Assembly (NCBI GenBank): GCA_019119875.1
Contig: DWWG01000049.1
Span: 1 to 57,890, forward strand
Source of the DNA: Candidatus Dietzia intestinigallinarum
GTDB taxonomy: Bacteria; Actinomycetota; Actinomycetes; Mycobacteriales; Mycobacteriaceae
DNA length: 57,890 bases
Direction of reading: 5' to 3'
Every line of letters starts with the position of its first letter. Position 1 is the first letter of the stretch. Below are positions 12,023 to 20,349 of the stretch, one piece after another. The notes beneath the pieces are model-generated. The model saw only the letters and a list, made by a program, of their open reading frames with translations. It did no database searches and had not been told where the DNA came from. The position numbers and the translations under genes are program-made.

Positions 12023-13504
12023 ATGAGCCTGCAGATCCTTTCCCAGTACGCCGGGGGACCGCGTGTCCGGGCGACCGGCTGGCCCGCCATCACCACTCGT
12101 GGTTCCGGTGCCACCTCAGCCGTCGAGGCACCCGAGGCCCCGGCCGGAGGGCCGGCACCCGATACCGCGCCGAACGGATCCGACCCCGCGCCGGGGCCCG
12201 AGACGCAGGCCCCGGCAGAACAGCCCGCGGTCGCCACCGCAGCGCCGGGCGCCGGTGGCGCGATCGTTCTGGGGCGGCGCGCCCCGAAGGCTCCCGGCGG
12301 TGGGGCATCGACGCTCCACGGTTCCCGCATCTCCGAATCGGCTGCAGCGGCGGGGGCTCCCACGACCGAACCCGCCGCTGCAGCCGCCCCTGAGCCGCAG
12401 ACTCCTACTGCCGCAGCCGAACCCGACGCAGAAGGCCCCGCTCCGCAGAAGCCGGCCGAGACGGTGACGGAGCAGGCGGCCGAGGACCAGTCCGCGGACA
12501 CCGGTCCGGTGTCCGCGACGCGCCCCGGCTCCGGGGGCGGGCTGACCCTCGGTGGCGGGTCGGGGGCGAAGGCCCCCGGCGGCAAGTCGGCCGGCAAGCT
12601 CGTCCTCGGCGGCGGCGCAGCGGCCGCAGCAGCCGCCTCGGCGGCCTCGTCCGAGATTTCCCCATCCGCTGAGGCTCCCGCAGCGGATGCTCCCGCGGCC
12701 GGAAGGGCCGAAGCCGAGAAGCCGGCGGAGGCTGCGCCGGCCCCCGCATCCAGTGGAGGCCTGGCCCTGGGCGGTGGTTCCAAGGCCAAGGCCCCCGGCG
12801 GCGGCAAACAAGGAGGCCTGGCCCTCGGTGGTGGCTCCTCGGCCAAGGCCCCCGGTGGCGGCAAACAAGGAGGCCTGGCCCTGGGCGGTGGTTCCAAGGC
12901 CAAGGCCCCCGGTGGCGGGTCCGGTGCGTTGACCCTCGGTGGCGCGGCCGCGACGGGCACCGCCGCCGCGGGCGCCACCGCGGCGGCCGCCGCGAAGAGC
13001 GACGAGAAAACGCCCGACACCGGTGCGGCCCCCTCGGCCGCCGACCGTGCTCCCGATGCGCCGGCGGCGGCACAGCCGGCCGCCACTCCGCCCGCGGCCG
13101 AGGCGAAGAAGGACACGGCCGGTTCGGTGGAACCCGCAGAGGCACCCGACGATGCAACCGCGGCCGAGAAGGCCGAGGCGGAGAAGATCGAGGCCACCCC
13201 GGTCCCGGCCGGGCCGACACCGCCCGCCCGGGCCGCGAAGTTCGTCACCCGATTCCTCGCCCGCCACGGCGGCTCGGCTGACGTGGTTCTGCAGCCGACC
13301 GGCCGGCGCGGCGTCCGCGTGACACTCGTCGGCGCCGACGGCGTGATGGACGACACGATGGTCTCCACCCTCGCCGAGGCGGAGGCCGTGCGGGACGGCA
13401 TCCAGGGGCTCAGCGGCTCCGACTGGACTCGTGAGCTGGTCTCCCGGGCCGACGTGCCGGCGGGGCACTGGAAGCGGATGGCGGGTTCGGGCTCGCTGCT
13501 CTGA
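12023..13504 (+). CDS. Uncharacterised Ala/Gly/Pro-rich repeat protein with conserved-looking C-terminal domain
   Basis: No family recognised. The 493-aa product starts at an ATG with AGGTG 5 bases upstream and begins MSLQILSQYAGGPRVRATGW. Residues about 30-385 are low-complexity Ala/Pro/Glu sequence punctuated by a repeated motif, GG-hydrophobic-x-LGGG-S-xAKAPGGG; three tandem 19-aa copies (GGLALGGGSKAKAPGGGKQ type) occupy 12755-12919, and degenerate copies lie near 12250-12310 and 12535-12620. The last 95 or so residues (from about PARAAKFVTRFLARHG) look like a folded domain and end in HWKRMAGSGSLL. No signal peptide or membrane segment, so cytoplasmic is likely. Codon bias and the strong terminator at 13521-13554 support this strand over the long antisense frames. 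Confidence 0.8.
   Translation: MSLQILSQYAGGPRVRATGWPAITTRGSGATSAVEAPEAPAGGPAPDTAPNGSDPAPGPETQAPAEQPAVATAAPGAGGAIVLGRRAPKAPGGGASTLHGSRISESAAAAGAPTTEPAAAAAPEPQTPTAAAEPDAEGPAPQKPAETVTEQAAEDQSADTGPVSATRPGSGGGLTLGGGSGAKAPGGKSAGKLVLGGGAAAAAAASAASSEISPSAEAPAADAPAAGRAEAEKPAEAAPAPASSGGLALGGGSKAKAPGGGKQGGLALGGGSSAKAPGGGKQGGLALGGGSKAKAPGGGSGALTLGGAAATGTAAAGATAAAAAKSDEKTPDTGAAPSAADRAPDAPAAAQPAATPPAAEAKKDTAGSVEPAEAPDDATAAEKAEAEKIEATPVPAGPTPPARAAKFVTRFLARHGGSADVVLQPTGRRGVRVTLVGADGVMDDTMVSTLAEAEAVRDGIQGLSGSDWTRELVSRADVPAGHWKRMAGSGSLL
12755..12919 (+). repeat. Tandem 57-bp coding repeat (2.9 copies)
   Basis: Units at 12755-12811, 12812-12868 and 12869-12919 (last one lacks its final two codons) encode GGLALGGGSKAKAPGGGKQ with one Lys-to-Ser change in the second unit. 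DNA identity between copies is very high, so this part expanded recently and could vary in copy number. Confidence 0.9.
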
Positions 13505-13520
13505 TCCCGGCTCGCGGGTG

Positions 13521-13554
13521 ACGGCGGCCCCACGCGGTTGCGTGGGGCCGCCGT
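13521..13554. terminator. Bidirectional terminator between the repeat-protein gene and ctaA
   Basis: A perfect 15-bp stem (13521-13535 with 13540-13554) and a 4-nt GGTT loop, followed by TCCCTT on the plus strand. Confidence 0.8.
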
Positions 13555-13641
13555 CCCTTGTCTCGCGGTGTCGCGGTGCCCGGATGAGTGCCGTTCGAAC
13601 CCGCCCGGGTGAGAGTCTCCGCCGGGCGGATCCGACCGGGG

Positions 13642-14625
13642 TCAGGCCGTGGCGCGATCCCTCAGGACACCGGCAGCCCACAGCGCGCCGGTCACGGCGG
13701 TGATGGCGCCGGCCAGCGTGACGTGGGCGATGACCAGCACTTCGGGGACCCCGAGCTGGTACTGGGTGATCCCGATGACGGCCTGGGCCGCGATCATGAC
13801 GATGAGGATCGTGCATCGCCGGATCGCCGGCCCCGGTGTCTTGAGCGCCACGAGGCCCGCCACGAGGCCGATGAGCAGGCACACGTAGCCGATCATCAGC
13901 TCGGCGTGGAAGTGCACCAGCCACTGGATGGGCAACTGCAGTCGGTCCGCTGCGCCGATCCGGGCGTCACCGGCGTGCGGCCCGGCTCCGGTGACCATGG
14001 TCCCGCTGACCAGGACGCCGGCCAGGAGAACGACGGACAGCACCGTGAGCCAGGTCAGTGGCCTGGGGATGACGCGTCGGGCGGGCGCCGCATCGTCTTC
14101 GCCTATCCGGACGAAGAGTATGGCCGCGACCCACGAGAGGATCATCGACGGCAGCAGGTGGAGCGCGACGGTCCACCACACGAGACCGGCGAGGACGGTG
14201 ATGCCACCGATGACGGCCTGGGCCACGATCCCGAGGGGCATCAACCAGGCGAGGATGAGCAGCTGTTTCCTGCGTCCTGCCCGGTGCAGCGCGAGTATCA
14301 GGGCGACGGCCACGGCTGCCAGTACGAACGTCAGGAGTCGGTTGCCGAACTCGATCGCCTGGTGCAGCCCGGGTTCGGCGCCGGGCACGGGGACGAAGCT
14401 GTCCTCGTTGCAGCGGGGCCAGGTCTCGCAGCCGAGGCCGGAAGCGGTAACGCGGACGGTGACGCCCGTGGTCATGATGCCGATCTGCGCGACGACGTTC
14501 GCGAGCGCGATGCCCTTCTGCACCCGGAGCGACGGCTTCGGCAACCTGGCCAGCAGTCCGGTGGACGGGGTGGATGTGGTCTCGGCCGGGGTTCCGGAGG
14601 ACGGGGCGCGCGATGTCGAGGTCAC
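13642..14625 (-). CDS. ctaA: Heme A synthase (CtaA/COX15)
   Basis: Membrane enzyme oxidising heme O to heme A. The 327-aa product has about eight membrane helices. The first extracellular loop carries a Cys pair, GLGCETWPRC, as in the Bacillus CtaA class, followed by HQAIEFGNRLLTF with a family His and Glu; TGAGPHAGD and VHFHAELM supply further conserved histidines, and AHVTLAG lies near the end. Start: GTG at 14625, because homology begins with a short Ser/Thr-rich tail after it; the ribosome site is weak. It lies 38 bp after the ABC permease gene and is probably the last gene of the mptB-ABC-ctaA unit. Confidence 0.93.
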   Translation of the reverse strand: MTSTSRAPSSGTPAETTSTPSTGLLARLPKPSLRVQKGIALANVVAQIGIMTTGVTVRVTASGLGCETWPRCNEDSFVPVPGAEPGLHQAIEFGNRLLTFVLAAVAVALILALHRAGRRKQLLILAWLMPLGIVAQAVIGGITVLAGLVWWTVALHLLPSMILSWVAAILFVRIGEDDAAPARRVIPRPLTWLTVLSVVLLAGVLVSGTMVTGAGPHAGDARIGAADRLQLPIQWLVHFHAELMIGYVCLLIGLVAGLVALKTPGPAIRRCTILIVMIAAQAVIGITQYQLGVPEVLVIAHVTLAGAITAVTGALWAAGVLRDRATA

Positions 14626-14663
14626 GGTGTCGATTCTAGGCCGCAGGCCGTCGGGAGCTGCTA

Positions 14664-15455
14664 TCAGGTGAACGAGAAGTGGCGTACGGCGAATCCACCG
14701 CACACGGCGGTCCAGGCGATGAGAACCACGGCGGCGAGCGCCGGCAGGCCACCGTTGTTCGCGGTGTCGAGCGCGTCGGTGAGGGCGTAGGAGGGGACGA
14801 CGACGAGGAGTTCTGCCACCCGGTGGGGGAGTTCGACCACCCCGATGGCGAGTCCTGCGGCCCCGATGAGGACGAACCAGATGAGGTTGGCCAGTCCCAG
14901 TACGATCTCGGCACGCATCGTGCCGCCGAGCAGCAGGCCCATCGACGAGAAGGCCACCGATCCGAGGGCGATCATCACCGCACCCACCAGTAGCCCGATG
15001 GGGCCGGGGCGCCATCCCATGGCGATGGCGATCGCTCCGAGGACGACGGACTGAGCGGCGACCAGGATCAGGGTCGCGAGGATCTTGCCCGCGATGATCA
15101 CCGCCGGGGGAAGTGGTGTCCCGCCGAGTCGTTTGAGGGCGTCGTAGCGGCGGTCGAAGGCGACCGCTATCGCCTGCCCGGTGAAGGACGTCCCCATCAC
15201 GGACATCGTCAGCACCGCGGTGATCGCGTGGTCGACACGCGGTTCGGGAACGGCTCCGAAGTCGATCGCGACGAGCGCGACAAGGGCCGCCAACGGGATG
15301 ATGAGCGCCACCAGAAGCTGCTCGCCGTTGCGCAGGAACAGGGACAGTTCCATACGGGTCTGGGCGCCCGTCATCCGTCGGACGCTCGCCGGTGCCGAGG
15401 GGCGGGAGAACGTGCCGGGGGCGAAGCGGTTGGTATCGGTGCGGGGGTGGTTCAT
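14664..15455 (-). CDS. ABC transporter permease (ABC-2 type)
   Basis: A 263-aa membrane protein with about six hydrophobic helices, preceded by a roughly 35-residue cytoplasmic tail. Its features fit ABC-2 exporters: a first helix after RNGEQLLVALIIP, then AVAFDRRYDALKRLGGTPL in the first cytoplasmic loop, typical of drug/lipid exporter permeases. ATG at 15455 overlaps the ATPase stop (ATGA, 15452-15455). With the ATPase gene it forms one transporter; in M. tuberculosis the pair sits at the same place (Rv1456c-Rv1458c region). Substrate unknown. Confidence 0.88.
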   Translation of the reverse strand: MNHPRTDTNRFAPGTFSRPSAPASVRRMTGAQTRMELSLFLRNGEQLLVALIIPLAALVALVAIDFGAVPEPRVDHAITAVLTMSVMGTSFTGQAIAVAFDRRYDALKRLGGTPLPPAVIIAGKILATLILVAAQSVVLGAIAIAMGWRPGPIGLLVGAVMIALGSVAFSSMGLLLGGTMRAEIVLGLANLIWFVLIGAAGLAIGVVELPHRVAELLVVVPSYALTDALDTANNGGLPALAAVVLIAWTAVCGGFAVRHFSFT

Positions 15456-16387
15456 CGCAGGTCCCGTCCGGTCAGGTCGAGGAAGACCTCTTCGAGGCTC
15501 CGGGTACGTGTGGCCAGAGAGGTCAGCTGGACGCCTGCCCGCTCGAGTTCGCCGCACAGGGAGGTCATCAGGCCGGGGGAGACGGGGCCGTGGACCTCGA
15601 GGACCCCTGCCGCGGTGCCCTCGACGATGGTGTGCTCGGTCCCGATCGCGCCGTGCAGCAGCGACGGGTCGAGCTCGCCGTCGACGACGAGGGTGACTCC
15701 CTCGGCGGTGCCGGTGCGCTCCAGTTCGGCGGGGGCCCCGGAGGCCACGCGCCGACCGCGGTCGACGATCACCACCTCGTCGGCGAGCGCGGCCGCCTCG
15801 TCCATGAGATGGGTGGTCAGCAGCACGGCCACACCGTCACGTCGCAGGGCCCGGACGAGGTCCCACACGGCCAGTCGGGCCTGGGCGTCGAGTCCGGCGG
15901 TGGGCTCGTCGAGGAAGACCAGCTCGGGACGGCCGATCACGGCGATCGCCAGCGAGAGTCGCTGTTGCTGTCCGCCGGACAGGCGCCGGTACGGCGTGCG
16001 CAGGTGATCGCTGAGTCCGAGCTCGGTCATGAGCCAGTCCGGGTCGAGTGGGTCGGCGTAGTAGGAGGCGACCAGGCGCACCATCTCGCCCACTCGCACG
16101 CCCGGGTAGGCCCCACCGCCCTGGAGCATCATCCCGATCCGGTTGCGCACCTTCTGTCTCTCGGTGACAGGGTCCATGCCCAGGACCCGTACCGTCCCGG
16201 AATCAGGCCGGATGAAGCCTTCGCAGATCTCGACAGTGGTGGTCTTGCCCGCCCCGTTGGGGCCGAGGAGTGCCATGACCTGTCCACGTCCGAGCGTCAG
16301 GTCCAGTCCGGCGACGGCGGTCGTGTCACCGAAAGTCTTGACAAGTCCGTCGACCTGCAATGCGGCGGAATCGGTCGATGGGGTCAC
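15452..16387 (-). CDS. ABC transporter ATP-binding protein
   Basis: A 311-aa nucleotide-binding subunit of the DrrA-like/ABC-2 exporter class. Walker A GPNGAGKTTT near residue 41, a Q-loop in MMLQGGG, signature LSGGQQQRLSLA, Walker B ELVFLDEPTAGLD, and a switch His in LLTTHLMDEA are all intact. The C-terminal 90 residues form the regulatory extension ending in SLEEVFLDLTGRDLR, typical of this class. GTG start at 16387, 25 bp after the mptB stop. It pairs with the overlapping permease gene; the exported substrate cannot be inferred. Confidence 0.92.
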   Translation of the reverse strand: MTPSTDSAALQVDGLVKTFGDTTAVAGLDLTLGRGQVMALLGPNGAGKTTTVEICEGFIRPDSGTVRVLGMDPVTERQKVRNRIGMMLQGGGAYPGVRVGEMVRLVASYYADPLDPDWLMTELGLSDHLRTPYRRLSGGQQQRLSLAIAVIGRPELVFLDEPTAGLDAQARLAVWDLVRALRRDGVAVLLTTHLMDEAAALADEVVIVDRGRRVASGAPAELERTGTAEGVTLVVDGELDPSLLHGAIGTEHTIVEGTAAGVLEVHGPVSPGLMTSLCGELERAGVQLTSLATRTRSLEEVFLDLTGRDLR

Positions 16388-16412
16388 GGCTGCCGATTGT
16401 AGGCCGGGGGTC

Positions 16413-17996
16413 TCACCGGTATCGCAACAGCCCGGGCCAGCGGAAGAGTGCGACGAGGAGGATCGCGACGGCCACCACGGTCGCCGCCCAGGCCTGGACG
16501 GTGACGAACGGCGGTAGGCCCGCGCCCGGCGGAAGCGTGAAGCATGCGAGCACGGCGCTGACCGCGACGACCGGGATCCGGAACTCCACCCGAGAGGCCC
16601 AGGCGGCCAACGGCACGAGTGCCCACAGTACGTACCAGGGGTGGACCACCGGGAAGCACAGGACGATCGCGGCCATGGACACGCCGAGACCGCCGACCGG
16701 GTTGATCCGGCCGGCCTGGACGGCGAACAGCATGCGCACGGTGAACGCGGCGGCGATGATCAGAGCGGCGGTCTGCACCATGACGAGGATCTGTTCGGTG
16801 TGGTCGCCGAGCCCCAGGTACTGCCCGACACCCCCGGCGATGACGCCGATCGCGGTGGGCGGCGAGAGCCAGCTCCGGAGCGAGGTGGCGGCACCGAGTT
16901 TGGTGATCCAGCCGAGCCCGGACGAGGTGGCGAGGACCGCTATCGCGATGGTCACGCCGCTGATGGAGAGCATCGTCAGCATCGACCGCACGATCGCCGA
17001 CCAGCCCGCGCCCCAGCGGTGGGCCAGTGCCATCCCCACGAACCCGAGTGCCACAACGGTCGGCAGCTTCACCAGTGCGGAACCGGTCACCAGGACGGTG
17101 CCGAGCACGAACCACGACGTCGTCCGCCAGCCGCGCGGACTGTCGACGGCCCGCAGTGCGAAGACCAGCCCGATCGCGAGCATCCCCATCATCAGCGATT
17201 CCGAGTGGATGCCAGAGACGAGATGGAACAGCACCAGCGGGTTGGCCACGGCGAGCCAGAGGGCGGCCACGTCCGAGACCCCGCAGTACTCGGCCAGCCG
17301 CGGGACCGCCCACCCGAGCATGAGGATCCCGATCACGGCCACGAGCCGGTGCAGGATGATCCCGGCCACGACCTCCTCGCCGGTCACCAGGTGGATGACC
17401 TTCTGCACTCCGAGGAACAGAGGGCCGTACTGGTTCGGGGTGTCCCGCCAGATGTCCGGAACGTTGATGGTCAGGGCGTGGGCGGGTCCGAGTGCGGATA
17501 CCGGCCCCAGCGCATAGGGGTCATCGAGTTGGTTCCCGATGGCCCCCTGGGCCAGGTAGCTGTAGACGTCCTTGCTGAACATCGGGGGGGCCACGGCGAG
17601 GGGGAGCGCCCAGGAGGCGATGATCCGGTCGAGGGTGGCGCGGTCGATTCGACCGCTGAGCCGACCGTGCCGGTCCCTGCCCAGGACGTGCGGTGCCAGC
17701 AGCAGCCAGCACAACGTCACCACGACCATGCCCGTCATGACGACGGTCATCGACGACTGCTGGAGACGCAGCCAGAGACCGAACAGCCGCTCGCCCGCGG
17801 CCGGGTTCTGGAGAACCGGCAACGCACCTGCTCCCAGGGCACCCACCGCCATCGCAACGGCGGCGGTGGTGCCGATGAGGCGGATGCGGCTTAACCGGTC
17901 CAGCTCGGCCGACATGGGGGATCCGGTGAACAGTTCCGCGGTGTGCAGACGGGACGCCACCGAACCGGCGCCGCGCCCGGGGAATTCGCGTGCCAC
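16413..17996 (-). CDS. mptB: Polyprenyl-phosphate-mannose-dependent alpha-(1->6) mannosyltransferase MptB-like
   Basis: GT-C superfamily glycosyltransferase of the cytoplasmic membrane, 527 aa with about 12-13 hydrophobic segments. MptB builds the alpha-1,6-mannan core of lipomannan/lipoarabinomannan in mycobacteria and corynebacteria. The GT-C acidic motif is visible in SKDVYSYLAQG in the first large loop, followed by PNQYGPLFL and a conserved GIHSESLMMG region. GTG at 17996 is chosen for the GGAGGAAGG site 7-8 bases upstream. It is first in a unit with the ABC exporter genes and ctaA, divergent from sufR, the same order as Rv1459c. Specificity (MptB versus MptA) rests on synteny. Confidence 0.85.
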   Translation of the reverse strand: MAREFPGRGAGSVASRLHTAELFTGSPMSAELDRLSRIRLIGTTAAVAMAVGALGAGALPVLQNPAAGERLFGLWLRLQQSSMTVVMTGMVVVTLCWLLLAPHVLGRDRHGRLSGRIDRATLDRIIASWALPLAVAPPMFSKDVYSYLAQGAIGNQLDDPYALGPVSALGPAHALTINVPDIWRDTPNQYGPLFLGVQKVIHLVTGEEVVAGIILHRLVAVIGILMLGWAVPRLAEYCGVSDVAALWLAVANPLVLFHLVSGIHSESLMMGMLAIGLVFALRAVDSPRGWRTTSWFVLGTVLVTGSALVKLPTVVALGFVGMALAHRWGAGWSAIVRSMLTMLSISGVTIAIAVLATSSGLGWITKLGAATSLRSWLSPPTAIGVIAGGVGQYLGLGDHTEQILVMVQTAALIIAAAFTVRMLFAVQAGRINPVGGLGVSMAAIVLCFPVVHPWYVLWALVPLAAWASRVEFRIPVVAVSAVLACFTLPPGAGLPPFVTVQAWAATVVAVAILLVALFRWPGLLRYR

Positions 17997-18098
17997 AGTC
18001 CCGACCTTCCTCCACCGCGTGTCTCGCCGGCCCACTCACGGGCAGGTCTTGAGGACGCTCCGGGGGTGGGGGAATAATTCCGTCACAAGGTTGTTGCG

Positions 18099-18104
18099 TA
18101 ATAT
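18099..18104 (+). promoter_or_regulatory. Candidate -10 box of the suf operon promoter
   Basis: TAATAT, a near-ideal -10 hexamer in unusually AT-rich sequence for this genome, 55 bases upstream of the sufR ATG. Just upstream, ACAA-GG-TTGT (18085-18094) is a small inverted repeat that could be part of a SufR site. No clear -35. Confidence 0.5.
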
Positions 18105-18158
18105 CAGGTGGTGCGTCCCGCACGGGGCGCAGAAAGCATAACCGGAAGGGAGTGGCAG

Positions 18159-18896
18159 ATGAGCGTGCAGCACGTCGAAGACAGCAGCACGCGACCCGAC
18201 ACCCGCTCCGCGATTCGGGAACTCCTCCTGCGGCGAGGAGCTCTCACCGCATCCGAGATCGGGCGGGAGCTGGGCCTGACCGCGGCCGGTGTCCGTCGAC
18301 ATCTGGACAATCTGGAGGAGGCCGGCGAGGTCGAGTCTGTTCGGACCCGACCGGCCGGGACCCGGGGCCGCCCCGCGAGGGCTTTCCAGGTCACCCCCTC
18401 GGGCCGCAACACAGCGCAGCACGGGTACGATCACCTGGCCGTCGAGGCACTGACCGCGCTGCGCCGGGTGGGTGGATCAGAGGCTCTGATCGACTTCGCC
18501 CGAGAGCGTGTCCGTTCGGTCATCGGCAAGGTCCGCCCCGCCGAGGGCCCGCACGATGTCGAACGCGCGGCGAACGACATCGCGGCGGCCCTGACCGAGG
18601 CCGGGTACGCCTCTTCCGTGGAGGAGGTAGGCCACGGTCTGCAGGTCTGCCAGCACCACTGCCCGGTCTGGAATGTCGCGTCGCGCTTCCCCGAGCTGTG
18701 CGAGGCCGAGCAGGAGGTGGTGTCCGAGATCGTGGGCACCCACGTCCAGCGCCTCGCGACCATCGCGGGCGGCAACTGCGCCTGCACCACGAACATCCCG
18801 ACAGGGATCGTGACCACCGACGACCTCACGGCCACGATCCCCGCACCGGCCGACGCACCCGCGTCGGCACCGACCGCCGAAAGGACAGTGCGATGA
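18159..18896 (+). CDS. sufR: SufR, Fe-S-sensing transcriptional repressor of the suf operon
   Basis: A 245-aa DeoR/ArsR-like winged-helix regulator. The HTH is at about residues 17-65 ([20 protein letters not shown]), followed by a wing ending [10 protein letters not shown]. The C-terminal half has clustered Cys residues, C164-x3-C168, C181, C207 and C209, suited to bind an Fe-S cluster, as known for SufR. The ATG at 18159 has GGGAG 7 bases upstream. Its stop overlaps the sufB ATG (ATGA, 18893-18896), so regulator and target are coupled; autoregulation is expected by analogy with Mycobacterium. Confidence 0.93.
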   Translation: MSVQHVEDSSTRPDTRSAIRELLLRRGALTASEIGRELGLTAAGVRRHLDNLEEAGEVESVRTRPAGTRGRPARAFQVTPSGRNTAQHGYDHLAVEALTALRRVGGSEALIDFARERVRSVIGKVRPAEGPHDVERAANDIAAALTEAGYASSVEEVGHGLQVCQHHCPVWNVASRFPELCEAEQEVVSEIVGTHVQRLATIAGGNCACTTNIPTGIVTTDDLTATIPAPADAPASAPTAERTVR

Positions 18897-20344
18897 CCAT
18901 CACCCCAGATCAGGTGACGGCCGACGTCACAGAGCCGACCACAGACGAGGAGCGTATCGCCTCCCTAGGCCAGTACAACTACGGCTGGCACGACTCGGAC
19001 GACGCCGGGGCCACCGCCAAGCGCGGCCTGTCCGAGGCGGTCGTACGCGATATCTCCGCCAAGAAGAACGAGTCCGACTGGATGCTGGACAAGCGCCTCA
19101 AGGCGCTGAAGATCTTCGAGAAGAAGCCGATGCCGGCGTGGGGCTCGGACCTGTCGGGCATCGAATTCGACAACATCAAGTACTTCGTCCGTTCCACGGA
19201 GAAGCAGGCCACCAGCTGGGAGGACCTGCCCGAGGACATCAAGAACACCTATGACAAGCTCGGCATCCCCGAGGCGGAGAAGCAGCGCCTGGTCTCCGGT
19301 GTCGCGGCACAGTACGAGTCCGAGGTGGTCTACCACCAGATCCGTGAGGACCTGGAGTCCCAGGGCGTCATCTTCATGGACACCGACACCGCGTTCCGTG
19401 AGCACCCCGAGTTCTTCGAGGAGTACTTCGGCACGGTGATCCCGTCCGGGGACAACAAGTTCTCGGCGCTCAACACCGCCGTCTGGTCGGGAGGCTCGTT
19501 CGTCTACGTTCCCAAGGGCGTGCACGTCGACATCCCGCTGCAGGCCTACTTCCGTATCAACACGGAGAACATGGGCCAGTTCGAGCGGACCCTGATCATC
19601 GTCGACGAGGACGCCTACGTGCACTACGTCGAGGGCTGCACGGCTCCGATCTACAAGTCGGACTCGCTGCATTCCGCGGTTGTGGAGATCATCGTCAAGA
19701 AGGGCGGCCGCTGCCGCTACACGACCATCCAGAACTGGTCGAACAACGTCTACAACCTCGTCACCAAGCGGGCGCGTGCCGAGGAGGGCGCGACCATGGA
19801 GTGGGTCGACGGCAACATCGGCTCCAAGGTGACGATGAAGTACCCGGCCGTGTGGCTGACCGGCGAGCACGCCAAGGGCGAGGTTCTCTCGGTGGCCTTC
19901 GCCGGCGAGGGTCAGCACCAGGACACCGGCTCCAAGATGCTGCACCTGGCGCCCAACACGTCCTCGAACATCGTCTCCAAGTCGGTGGCGCGTGGCGGCG
20001 GACGGTCCGCGTACCGCGGTCTGATCCAGATCAACCCGGGCGCCAAGGGCTCCAAGTCGAACGTCGAGTGCGACGCGCTCCTCGTCGACAACATCAGCCG
20101 GTCGGATACGTATCCCTACATCGACATCCGGGAGGATGACGTCACGCTGGGACACGAGGCCACCGTCTCCAAGGTGAGCCAGGACCAGTTGTTCTACCTC
20201 ATGAGCCGAGGACTGACCGAGGAAGAGGCGATGGCGATGATCGTGCGCGGCTTCGTCGAGCCGATCGCCAAGGAGCTCCCGATGGAGTACGCCCTCGAGC
20301 TCAACCGTCTCATCGAACTCCAGATGGAAGGATCGGTGGGCTGA
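18893..20344 (+). CDS. sufB: Fe-S cluster assembly scaffold SufB
   Basis: Core scaffold of the SufBCD complex, 483 aa. N-terminal [15 protein letters not shown] is the actinobacterial form; the central beta-helix carries [22 protein letters not shown] with its conserved Cys, and [16 protein letters not shown]; the C-terminal block [17 protein letters not shown] binds SufC. The frame is continuous: unlike M. tuberculosis SufB, there is no intein. ATG at 18893 inside the ATGA overlap with sufR, with AAGGA upstream. Confidence 0.97.
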   Translation: MTITPDQVTADVTEPTTDEERIASLGQYNYGWHDSDDAGATAKRGLSEAVVRDISAKKNESDWMLDKRLKALKIFEKKPMPAWGSDLSGIEFDNIKYFVRSTEKQATSWEDLPEDIKNTYDKLGIPEAEKQRLVSGVAAQYESEVVYHQIREDLESQGVIFMDTDTAFREHPEFFEEYFGTVIPSGDNKFSALNTAVWSGGSFVYVPKGVHVDIPLQAYFRINTENMGQFERTLIIVDEDAYVHYVEGCTAPIYKSDSLHSAVVEIIVKKGGRCRYTTIQNWSNNVYNLVTKRARAEEGATMEWVDGNIGSKVTMKYPAVWLTGEHAKGEVLSVAFAGEGQHQDTGSKMLHLAPNTSSNIVSKSVARGGGRSAYRGLIQINPGAKGSKSNVECDALLVDNISRSDTYPYIDIREDDVTLGHEATVSKVSQDQLFYLMSRGLTEEEAMAMIVRGFVEPIAKELPMEYALELNRLIELQMEGSVG

Positions 20345-20349
20345 CCACC

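Noticed and set aside
12755..12919. CRISPR-like tandem repeats
   Set aside because: The units abut without spacers, keep the reading frame and code for a Gly-rich motif, so this is a coding repeat.
11824..13924. Two long minus-strand frames opposite the repeat protein gene
   Set aside because: The plus-strand gene has a ribosome site, a regular repeat at protein level, a plausible C-terminal domain and a terminator; the antisense frames run through that terminator and into ctaA or the oxidoreductase gene.
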